DNA of 64,000 nucleotides, taken from positions 62,001 through 126,000 of the forward strand of contig NQMI01000013.1 in assembly GCA_002270565.1 (NCBI GenBank), in the 5' to 3' direction. Positions 54,157-64,000 of this stretch are shown piece after piece. The position numbers and the translations under genes were made by a program. How positions within the stretch are numbered: position 1 is the stretch's first letter; the number at the start of each line of letters is the position of its first letter. Below the pieces are notes generated by a model. That model made no database searches, was not told the origin of the DNA, and saw only the letters and a program-made list of their open reading frames with translations. The DNA comes from Stenocarpella maydis (taxonomy: Eukaryota; Ascomycota; Sordariomycetes; Diaporthales; Diaporthaceae).

Positions 54157-57100
54157 TCATGTCGGCACCTCATCCTCTGGCTTCGGCGTCGGTACGTCTC
54201 CCTCTTGCTCAGCCACGGCTGCGGGCTCGTCACTGGGCGCTGTGCTTCCAGCCGCGTCCTTGTCCTGTACCCCCTGTGCGGACTCGCCCTCCGCGGCATT
54301 GCTTTCGCCCTCGCCCTCCGCCCCGCCGTTCGCCTGCTTAGAGGGTGGCTGCGAGCTGCTCGCCTTCTCCCTCCTCCGCCTCCTCGAGTTCCTCTCGTCC
54401 TGGGCCGTCTTCCGCCTGGCCTGCCGCAGCATCTCCCTTCTGTCATCGTCGCCCTCGCCCTCGTCACCATCTCGCATACCCTGCAGTAACATGGCCGCCC
54501 GCTGCGCGACATCGTCCTCTCCTTCCTGTGGCGAGGTGACCGAGGTAGGAGAGAGCACATTGCCCCCGACACTGCCGGTTCCTGTCGTTTCGTCCGTGAC
54601 GTGGCTATCGACACTCTTGGCGCTCAACAGGCCCGTGTCCAGCTCAGGAATCTCGTTGATCTCCGGGATCTTCTGTCCCGAGGCAACGCGCACCTGGTGC
54701 CTGTCCTTGAGCCTTGCCCGCCTCCTGCGGTCCCTCTGGTCTCGGGTCTGCGGCGCCGCTGCCCGCAGCTTCTCGAGAAGACTGTCCATGGCTCCGGCAC
54801 TGCTAGGGCTGACTGGTCCGCCTTCTGCGAGGCGGTCTGGACGGATATTGAGTGCTGCGTTCTTGCGGCGCATCGACTCCTCGTTGCGGCGTCTTTGCTC
54901 CTCGAAGGCGACGTTCTTGTCTCGTGACTTCTTCCACTCCGAGATGAAGAGGGCCAGCTTCGCGAAGAAGTCCCGCCTGGCATTTTCATCTGACGGGTCT
55001 TCGCCGTAGAACGCCATGATCTCGTCGTAAGTTCGCGACATCTCCTCCAGGTACAGCTGCATCTGCTCGGCCTTGCGTCTAGCTTCCTTCATGCAACGCT
55101 GTACAACCTGGGAAACGCGGTCTTGTGGGTGAAATTTCTTGGGGTCGGACAAGTTGCCGCTGTCGAGTGACATTTGTACATTTCGAACATTGTCAATGTA
55201 CTTCCTTGCATCGGCTTGCAGCTGTTCGATGTTGATCTTCTGTGCCGTCATGACGCCTTGGATGTCGTTTACGAAGGTATCCCACTCGGGGTACTGCTGC
55301 CGGACGATACGCTCCACAAGATCCGCAAGTGTTGACTGGTTCTTGTCGTCCTTGACCATGGCGAGACGGGAAAGTGAGCTGAGCTTAAATCCGCGAGCCT
55401 GCTTGTTTGCATCGTTCATGTAATTGCCGATATCGAGAATCAGACCAAGCACATTCATCAACGAGACCGAGTCCCTGAGGGATTCGGACACTTCAACGAC
55501 TTGGCGCATCTTCTCGGTGATCTCGTCATAATCGGCTTCGTAGCTCCTCGTCAAGGCCAGAGCTCGCATCCTGCTCTTCCAATAGTAGTGAAGCTCGAAC
55601 GCGGTCTGCAAGTAGATCTGATCTTGCCTCGTAAGTTCAGCCGGATCTTGCTCACGAGCAACTGACATGGCGTCTGGTCCCGTCCAGTCTTTGCTGTAAG
55701 GCGCCATGACCTTGGCAGTATTCTCTGGAATGTTGCACAGGTCATCCTTCTGTAGGAAGTCCATGACGACGGGGTTGTCCAGAACGGCGGTGTCACAGTG
55801 AATAATCATCTGCACGACCTTCTCAACAGAGTACTGAGAGAACTTGGACAGAGCGATTTCTAGCGATTTGTGAGTCTTCTATTCCAGTCACACCAGACCT
55901 GCGCAAAGGGAACTTACCGAATGCTTTCCGCAGATCATTCGAGATGAGCTGCTTCTTATCATCCTTCTTGCCAGCGCCCCCGCCAATCCGCTTAGCTTCC
56001 TTGGCCATGAAAAGTTTTTCGACTTCGTCCAAGATACCCTTCTTGCTGAGCTCCATATACTTCTCCTCTCTCTCTTCTGCAGTGGGAGCGTGAGCAGCCC
56101 AGTGAGTAGAAGAGGCCTCGTCGACCTTGTCCCAATGGAGAGCCTTGAGCTTCTTTTTTGGTCGTACGACGGGAAGACCAACACCGTTTGAAATTGGAAG
56201 CCCAGGCGATTGAGGCAGGTAGTGACCGTGAGGACCAGTACCAGGCATTGGTGGAGGAGGCGGGGCGCCAGGCATCCGGCCAGGCATTCCGGGGGGGGGT
56301 GGTGGCGGTGGTGGCGGTGGCCCACCGCCAGCAGTTCCTGGCATCGGTGGAGGTGGTGGCGGCGGTGGGGGGCCAACGCCGGGAATCTGACCTGGCATCG
56401 GCGGCGGCGGAGGAGGTGGTGGTGGCGGGGGGCCCACACCTGGGATTTGGCCTGGCATCGGCGGCGGCGGGGGCGGCGGCGGCGGCGGCGGCGAAGGTCC
56501 ATTTGCTCCGGTGATCTGGATCTTTGGCGTATCTTCGCTGGGCGTGATCGGCGATTGGGTCTCGAGACTGGGGTGGGACGGGCCTGTTGTCGCATCTTGT
56601 TCACCCTCGGAGTCGCTGCCGTCGTATTTCTGGACAGTGCCCTTGATCTCACCCAACAGGCCACTAGCCTGCTTGGGATCCATGCGTGGCCGGCGCAGTT
56701 CGACGAGCACGGGTTTCTCGTAGATGACATCCTCCTCCTCGCCCTCCTCGTCACCAGAGCCACCTTGGGACTCGCGCCGACGGTTCAGTCTAGTGTTGCG
56801 GTTCACGCTTCCTAGAACACTGTAAGTGAAGTGATTGGCGTCGGTTGGTACACCAAGGCTAGCTTCTGGCAGGCCGTAGCCCTCCATCTCCTCGCGCAAT
56901 GCCCGCAGGCGGTCTGATGGCCCTGCGTCCTCACCCCATTTCCTGCCTTCAAGCTTGTACTGGGTCTTTTGTCGCTCGATCTGCATGGCCAGACGGTCCA
57001 TGAGCTTCTCACGGTCCAAAATACCTTGCATACGGGCCGGGTCCTCGGTTCCGTTGGTGCCACCCTTAGCAGCGTTTGATGCTGCTACGTCCTGGGCATC

Positions 57101-59491
57101 CCGGAGCATGAGGTAGAGCTCGCGAGTCTCGAGCTCATACCGTTGGGCTTCCTTTGCCCGCAGGTTTTGAATGTTTTCGAGCTCGGATTTCAGGGTATCG
57201 GCTTGCCTCCTCTGCGCCTCAATGAACCTGGCCTGCTCATCCAGTTGCTTCTGGAGCTTCGCGACAAGCCCATCAGCGCCCAGCTCCAGCTGCGCCTTCA
57301 TCTCGTCCCTCTCGGCCATGGCGGCCTCGGCTACTTGCCGGGCCTCGAGGGCCTCGTCAAGGGCTTGACGAGCCTCGGAATCCGTGTGAAGCTTGTCCAA
57401 GAGACTCTGCACGGTGAAGTTCAGGCTCTGCTTGAGGTCCATATCCGGCAGCCGCCGGTCCATGGCGACATAGCTGAGCATCGAATCAACGAGCTGGAAC
57501 ATCCTCAGCCTCTCCTCGCCGTCGCCATCTTTTATGAGGAGCAGATGCTGGAGTGCCGAGATGAAGTAGTCTTGCGTCTTGGTGCCCTGAAGTCTCGACT
57601 GGATGGCATCCGCGATCTGGACGGGGTCGTTGAGGTCCTTAACCTCACCTTCGATGCTGTCCTTGATGCTGCTGTTTTCTCTCTCGAGCATGTCCTCGTA
57701 GTCGATGGCCTCATTGTTGCGGTACCGCTCGATCTGCTTGTCGATGAGATCGTACTGGAAGGCCTCCATCTTGGTGAGGATACGCTTGATGCCACAGGCC
57801 CCGAATTGGGCCCGGATGTGCATCCTCAGCTGCAGGTCGTTCTCTGGGGCGTCGATGATCATGTTGATGAGGATGAGTGTTGCGACGGCGTATTCCATTA
57901 GCAGATTCTCCATGCCGATGCCACCGCTTCGAACCTCTTCGCTCGCACCGACGAGACTGCCCATCTTGCCTCGGCCGTCGACGGTGACCTCGACCAGTCG
58001 CATCCAGGCGTCGAATCGCCCATTCTCGTTCTGCTGGTTCTTGACGACATCCATGGCCTGGATGACCTTTACATGGCCGTCGCCATCCCCCCAGTGGCAC
58101 AGAAAGGTCAAGACTTCGCTGACGAGCTTGCGCGTACTCAACCGGGGCGATATAAGGGATGTTGCCAAGGCCACGATAACTTGCTGATGCGCCAATGCGT
58201 CGTCGGCGCCGAACTTGTTGTTCATCAGTGCCTTTAAACATTTAACAATATCATACTCGCGGTCAAGGTTCTTGGTATCGTTCTTGGTCTCGGGTGCCGC
58301 TGGCCCAACAGCCTGTTTGCGATTGAGCTTCATAAGAACGTTTGTGAGGGCGACTTGTCCTTGACACTCGATAAAGCGCTTGACCCAACCTATCTGCTGT
58401 GTTCTCAGGTTGACCTCTAAACTTCCCAGCCCCTTGGTGTCGAGGCTGTTGTCCATGACCTTCCTAACGTACCATTCAGGGCTGCCCTCCTCGGCAGCAG
58501 AGGCGGCGACATCAAAGGTTTGGTATTGGCCCGGTTTCGCGGTGGTTCGTCTCTTCTGTTCACCTTGCCACTCGGTGAGCCTATCCTGGTAAATAAGTGT
58601 CCATTTCTTCGCGGAAGGGTATGCGAGCATCTGCCGCTGGGCCTGTTCCGGGAGGTTGTGCCAACCACGTTTCTGCATCAGCTGGAGGAACATGTCGTCG
58701 ATCAGGCGGTCCTCGGGCTTGGGGAAGTAGAAAGCATCGCCGGGACTCGTAGGTGAAAGGCCTCCTGGAAACTTGGTCAGGCGATGGGAATCCCGATTGG
58801 AAAGGTTCGATGCGTAGCTACTCTGGGAAGATGCACTGGGCAGTGCTGTTCTGGATGAGCGACCGGACATGTGCGTGTATTCTTGGGAGCCTCCGTTACC
58901 TGAGAATATACTAGATTGGTCTGTCGAAGTCCTGCCCGCAGAGGTTGCATAGGAGATGTACTTGGAGCCATGGGATCCCGCCGGGTGGGAACTGTCCCGG
59001 GCCGGCCCCCATTGCTGGTACTGCGTCTGGCGGCCGGTTGATGCCATTGTGATGTTGGATGCCCTCCCGGGAGGGGGCCGGGGGCCAGAGAGGTGAGTGC
59101 CTGCATGGGCCTGGAGAGAGCTGGGGTCGAAACTGGGATACTGGTGGAAGTCGGCAGTGACCTTGTTCAACTGGTGCGGGAGCGGATCTCTCCGGACGGG
59201 AATCTGGTCGGGCTTGGGTAGATATTCGACGGGCACGGGGGAGCGGCGGCCATTGGCGGTACTGTCGTAAGGTATCGTCGAGAAGACGCCTGCCATCTCG
59301 TTGATGCCGCCTCCCTCGGCCGAGTTGGGGCGGTCGAGGGATATGACGGACGAGTCCCTGTTATGGCGCGAGGAGCGCGAGCCGGTGGAACTGCCTGTGT
59401 CTTGCTGCTGGGCCGCGGCGAGGTTCCGTGCTTCGTCACTTGTGGCTCGCTTGTCGGCCTTGTGCTTCCCCCTAGAAAATAACGAGGCCAT
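54157..59491 (-). CDS. sepA: Formin (SepA/Bni1 type)
   Basis: Two exons, 59491-55918 and 55859-54157, with a 58-bp intron give 1758 residues. Formins nucleate and elongate unbranched actin filaments at hyphal tips and septa, under Rho GTPase control. Domain order: disordered N-terminus; GTPase-binding/FH3 domain (about 260-700, starting DRLIDDMFLQLMQKRGW); coiled coil (about 740-880); FH1 (about 995-1082) with proline runs of 5-11 broken by MPGQIPGVG spacers, which bind profilin-actin; FH2 (about 1110-1480) beginning KKLKALHWDKVDE. After the splice it continues EIALSKFSQYSVEKVVQMII. A DAD-like autoinhibitory motif (MDSLLEKL, then RRRRARLK) lies near residue 1547, followed by an acidic low-complexity tail. 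This architecture makes it the diaphanous-related polarity formin of filamentous fungi. Confidence 0.95.
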
Positions 59492-61683
59492 GATGCGGGT
59501 CGCACGAAGGCGAGCCTCGTGGCGGCAGTCGTGGCCAGGTGCTCGGTCCTTTGCGGTGTGTTGGGTGTGGCGATGGGGATGCGTATCAAAGGGCAGACGG
59601 GTCGAGGAGTTTGGTGGGTGGTTGGAGGGAGGCGAGGGTGACGACCTCGGGTCGCAAACTGTCTGGAAGGGCTCTGCGGGCCGGGAGGGACAGGGATGCG
59701 AGTGTCGTCGCTACCGGCGTGTATCTCTGTGTGTCAGTCTCAGGGCTCGAGGCCGATCGCATTGTACCCGTGGGATGGAACTGGATGGGTGTCCCGGTGT
59801 GCTGTGATGCGCGGGAGGGTACTGGCAAGGAGAAACTGCAGGCGCATAATCAGGCTTGTTTTAGCATGCACCGCAAACCCGGAAAGCCAACAGACTATGT
59901 GCCCAGCATCATCCGTACTTGAGACGGACGAGGTGGAGCGGCGGGAGGGTATGGTGGGAGGAGAGAGAGACACTTTGATGCACGACGCAGCCGGGAATCT
60001 TGAACGAAGCCTCGGACGGGGGTTTGGTTTACGTTTCGAGAGATGATGGGCCTGGTTCGGGTTCAGTTCAAGGGTGCAGCGGGTGCTGGGTGGCAGCTAG
60101 GTGGTGCGTGCATGGTGCGTGCGTGCTCGACCGGCTTTTGCTGGTCCTCCCGAGCCCCTGCGTCGGTTGCGGAACAAGGGACAGACGAGCCAGGCCAGGT
60201 CTGGAACCTACCTGTGCCTGCGTGTGCCTTCGTGTGCCTGCGTGTGCCTCCGTGTGCCTGCGTGTGCCTGGGCTGGCTCTGGCTTTTGGAACTGGCAAGA
60301 CTGGAGCCCGCAGAAGCCCAACCAGACAGACCGTCTAATCGACTTGTTAATTTCCCAAATTGGAGGCCCACCAGGGCAAATACGACCCGTTATTTGTCTA
60401 GCACCACCCATCAGCGACACAGCGAGCTCTGATATGGTAGGCTTCTTCAAAGATCGACACCCATCTTTGCCCATGGTGCGCGCCGCGTACATACGTCTTA
60501 CCAGGTACCGCCAGTGCAATGCCCTATTTGATCTCTCTCTGCCCGGCTGATCCTTGGACACACACCCTACTTTGTATCTTCCCTGCCCACACAGCAGGCA
60601 GCATCGATGCTCAGAACACACGACAGATGGGATGACCAGAACGTTGGCCGTCGAGTCAGCTGGACTCGGAGATGACCTCGCACGCCGGCATGGCTTTCAT
60701 TTCCATCTCCCCATTCTGTCGAGGCTCGAATCCAAACCCCCCGTTCTCATCTCCGTTTCTGTTTGCAGCCAACTACATTTATAGCCCGGGCATAGTATAA
60801 TAGTAACCATAGGTAGGTAGACTGCCGGGTCATGAGCTGCGTGCCTATATTATAATCGCCTACATAACCAACATACCGCAGGGCATGCGCACATTCTACC
60901 CCGAAATGCAACCCTTCCGAGTTGGCTGGTATGGTCCCTGAAACCAATGTTGTTTCAACCAACATCATCAGATGCCGCCATGCTCTTATTCACCTGATAT
61001 CCTCTCGAGTGCGGAGTTAACCGCCTGAGCTCCACACAGACGTTGGGCCGTTCAGTCGACGTGGAGCACACACCACACAGCCCAGCTCCTTCCTGCATGA
61101 TGTAACAATTCCCGTAGCCCTGGAGCTGGAGATGGAGACAGAAATTAGTATGGAGATGAGCATTGACCCTAAGCTAGGGTGGTAGTCTACCAGACAATTT
61201 GGCGGTAAGTGGAGATGTCGTTACATTAGGAAGCAAAACTTTAGGGTTAGGAATAGCTTGTCCTGCTGTCAACTGATGATGCTACACTAGTCCTGGGAGA
61301 AACTGGGGGGGGGGAGGGGATCACCCTAACCCTTTCCCGCCTGGACGCTCGCTCCACGGAGTACGGAGTCCCGGGAAGACCTAGGGTAGAAACAAGACGC
61401 TTGTTGCTGTGCTGGCTGACGACGATCATCTCCGGACTAGCAATCACCTCCCACGGTGCCCAGTGACTCCTGGATCCATCACCGGGCAGGCTCGTTCCAA
61501 TCCGATCGGAACTTGTCATAGAATCCTGTGAGAACCCCATATAGTCTTGTCCCGAGTGCCGCCTGCTCCTTCTCGACCGGCCACCTGCAACGTCATCGTC
61601 TTCTCGTCCGTTCCGACCGAATCGCTAGCCATTCTAGCACATCACTAGGGCGCGCGACGCATGTTACTCTAACCAGCTCAGCA
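59492..61683. promoter_or_regulatory. Divergent region of formin and small membrane protein
   Basis: 2.2 kb without a supported gene. Contains a 10-bp minisatellite (60211-60270). Some TTAGGG/CCCTAA-like words near 61163, 61242 and 61322 are too short to be telomeric arrays. Confidence 0.55.
60211..60270. repeat. 10-bp minisatellite, six units
   Basis: Six near-identical CGTGTGCCTG units in tandem upstream of the formin gene. Confidence 0.9.
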
Positions 61684-62311
61684 TGGGCTCTACAGTATCC
61701 ACGGCAAAGGCAAGCCCCCTATTACTTCTCTCACTATCCCTTCTCCCGTTGATACCCCTGTCTGCACCCAGGCCCACGGCTAACCGCAACTGACTGTGCG
61801 GCCGACAGACCCTCATCGTCCCGGCGATAATAGCCCTCATAGTCTTTCTCCTCGCGACATACATTATATACCCTCTATGGCAGCGCACCCGCAATAGCCG
61901 GTATGGGGCGTACCTCCCGCTCGAGACAATCTCGAACGGCACTCAGACCGTCCGGGCCAGGGTGCAGAGCCAGATTGCGCGGTGGCTTGTGCCCTCCACC
62001 TGGCGGGAGAGGTTGCAAGACCGACTGGTCGTCGCCGGGGGTCCAGGATCCGACAACGGGTACAACTCGGACGAGGGTGAGGAGCTTGACGAGGTACCCG
62101 AGGACGAGGACGTCAGGCAACGCCTGGAGAGGGAGGCCCGGATGAGCCGGACCAGTGGTAGGCCGGATCTGGAGCGGAGGTTAAGCCGGGAGTAAGTCTT
62201 CGGTATGCTGCGAGGTCGACTGCCGCCGTCAGCTGCTAACGGCCCAACAGCTTGGAGGAAGGCTTCCGGGATGACAGCGACGAGGAGGCAGACCAAGCGA
62301 CAAGGCCATGA
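61684..62311 (+). CDS. Small single-pass membrane protein with GC-AG first intron
   Basis: Exons 61684-61710, 61809-62191 and 62251-62311 give 156 residues in frame. Intron 1 (98 bp) begins GCAAGC and ends GCTAAC...CGACAG, a GC-AG intron; intron 2 (59 bp) is ordinary (GTAAGT, GCTAAC, ACAG). The protein starts MGSTVSTAK, then a transmembrane segment TLIVPAIIALIVFLLATYII. A basic stop-transfer follows (WQRTRNSRYG), then PLETISNGTQTVRARVQSQI, and an acidic tail (NSDEGEELDEVPEDEDVRQR ... SRDLEEGFRDDSDEE). It would have its N-terminus outside or luminal and an acidic cytoplasmic tail. I recall similar small uncharacterised proteins in Sordariomycetes, but no function. Confidence 0.75.
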
Positions 62312-63924
62312 TAGTGCAGCGGCAGGGTCACCATCTGAAAGCGCTAAATTACAACGATACCCATCTAATACAAATCACACGCTGATAAATACAATGCGAA
62401 TCTCAATTCGGGACGGTGCATGTCCAATCACCGTCACAGCAGAGGTCTGAAGGCTTGTGACACGTCCAGGGAGTCACGATGGATGACTGTGCTCCAGCCC
62501 AGCGGCTGGAATGTCCGTCTTTGGGGCCGTATTCAGTTATGAAGGTGTGCAAAAACGTAGCAAAAACCTCGGTTGGGCAACCGTCTCCATCTCTTCAGTG
62601 GTTCGTACACAGCCCTGGTGTATGTGAGACCAGGCTGCAGGTACGAGGGGCGGTGGCATCAAAGGCAGAAAGCAAGCGGCTGCGGGGCAACAGTAGTGTA
62701 TGTTGGCGCGGGCCGTCGGCATGAGACCAACAGTTGCGCGCACAAGCGCGGGCAAGGCACAATTGAAATATAACTCGTGCCGGCTTCCCTCCAAAATGGG
62801 ACCGCCGGCAATGATATTGTGAGACAGGACACCCGTTGGCCACTGAGTGAGGTGAGAAACGCTGAGCCTGGCTCTGGATACTTTATGTACAGCGCATATG
62901 CAGTAAGAGGACCCCTGCCCTGGTCATTGTCACTTACAACGCAAGGGCAGTCCACTTTTTTGCATATAAATAAGCGGGCAGTTTGTTTAGCCCGTTCAGC
63001 CTTGTGCCCACCCCCGCCACCTTTTGACAGAATAATGCGACATAGTGCACATGGACATCTGCAGCTCGGCTTGACCTGACTTGAGCGACATGGCCAAGGG
63101 TTATCCAAACCTACTGAGGCTGGTTGGGCAGGTTCCCCGCCAGGTAGGCAGTCACTGAAGACGGGGATATTCTTTCAGCTCGTCCGAGAAATGCCTGGGT
63201 AATGGGAGAAACAGGACAAGGCAGCCCGCACGGTTTGGCGACCAAGAGGCGGATTGTCCCCCTTATGGGCGCACTGCAAGCGCCAACAGCACCCTACACG
63301 ATTTCGCCAGACGTACACGGCGTCTGAGGCGGATTTCCTGGTCCAAGTCAGACACACAAGACTTGCCACCTTTGCCGGCTCATATTTTCAGCCCATCATC
63401 TACACTGCTATCATCCCGTCCCCGAGCCGACCACGGTCCCCTCCGACCTACATGACCTGCTGCACATGGACTAGAACAGTCTACATAGTCCGCCCTGATA
63501 GTGTAACATACGAAAGCAACGAACCCACGCACGAACCCTCGTCCTCAGCCGCTAGACACTAGACCAGCTCAAGCCAAAGTCCCAGCCATCCCACCCGACC
63601 TTTCCCTCGCTGCCTGCCAACTCACTTTCTGCGCGCTAAATATCCACCTCGTTGCCTGCGACTCTGCCTTGGTTATCTCTCCCCGGACCCGCGCACTTCT
63701 CCACCCACCAACACACCCAACCCTCCTCTAGGCTCTACACTACCTAGACGAAGCTGGCCCGTGACCCCCATGCAGGCACGTCTCCGTCGGGGTGACTGGT
63801 GCATCACTCGACGATAACTAGTCATCCGCACAGGCTTGCTTGTGCGCCTTTTCCTCCCGTCTCTCGCAATCCGTGCCTTTTTGCCCCGAGTCTTGTCGCT
63901 TCTTCCCTCTCAACAGCCGCATCC
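62312..63924. other. Intergenic, upstream of a possible right-edge gene
   Basis: No supported gene. From about 63560 the plus strand is C/T/A-rich, like fungal promoters and leaders. Confidence 0.5.
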
Positions 63925-64000
63925 ATGTTGGGCTGGCTGCAGCTGCCCTTTCCTCGGACCAACACCGCCACCTACAACTCGCCCTCGCCCTCGCCCTTCT
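63925..64000 (+). CDS. Possible 5' end of a gene running off the right edge
   Basis: An ATG at 63925 after a C-rich leader opens a frame to the window end (MLGWLQLPFPRTNTATYN, then Ser-Pro repeats). Only 25 residues are visible, so the product is unknown and the start is tentative. Confidence 0.35.
   Translation, partial: MLGWLQLPFPRTNTATYNSPSPSPF

Noticed and set aside
61163..61335. Telomere-like words (TTAGGGTTAGG, CCCTAACCCT)
   Set aside because: Each is under two repeat units; too short to call an interstitial telomere.

Overview
This window is chromosomal DNA of a filamentous ascomycete, most likely a Sordariomycete. Genes carry short introns (about 50-80 bp) with fungal splice signals, coding regions are GC-rich at third positions, and several genes are core Pezizomycotina genes: the formin SepA/Bni1, Trs120 of TRAPP II, Axl2 and the eEF1A methyltransferase Efm6. 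I cannot name the species. Most multi-exon models were rebuilt by hand from splice sites and reading phase; lengths that close in frame are stated.

Layout. 1-3087 (minus): an RHS/YD-repeat protein running off the left edge, with one intron. 3.2-6.4 kb: an accessory segment with a small secreted cysteine-containing protein gene (4425-5142), bracketed by two arrays of the same minisatellite in opposite orientation, plus a hairpin and an 81-bp tandem duplication. 6.9-8.7 kb: a predicted zinc phospholipase C/P1-nuclease-like membrane-anchored protein. 9.7-13.1 kb (minus): Axl2, whose C-terminal tail hops reading frame. 14.6-15.9 kb: Efm6. 18.7-19.7 kb: an expansin-like (Asp f 7-type) secreted protein.

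20.9-32.0 kb is the most unusual stretch. A six-exon minus-strand gene (20900-24911) joins a trypsin-like serine protease domain to a protein kinase domain in one 1231-residue protein. It is divergent, across 383 bp, from a protein with a C-terminal membrane segment (25295-26500). A DUF7580-type pseudogene with in-frame stops, a SET-domain gene (27997-29470) and a complete but RIP-decayed Fot1/pogo transposon (29842-32038) with recognisable inverted termini follow. The protease-kinase/membrane pair resembles, in logic only, fungal cell-death or incompatibility modules; this is inference.

32-64 kb is mostly ordinary: a 17-N assembly gap, an acidic orphan exon, a degenerate-motif SDR (35870-37156), TRS120 (37986-42401), a six-exon DUF2264 protein (44923-47194), a divergent pair of secreted/cell-wall proteins (a GPI-anchored Pro/Ala-rich protein and a collagen-like protein), the formin (54157-59491), and a small membrane protein with a GC-AG intron (61684-62311). 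The start of another gene may enter at the right edge. The core genes serve polarised growth (formin, Axl2, Trs120), while accessory genes and decayed repeats lie between them.
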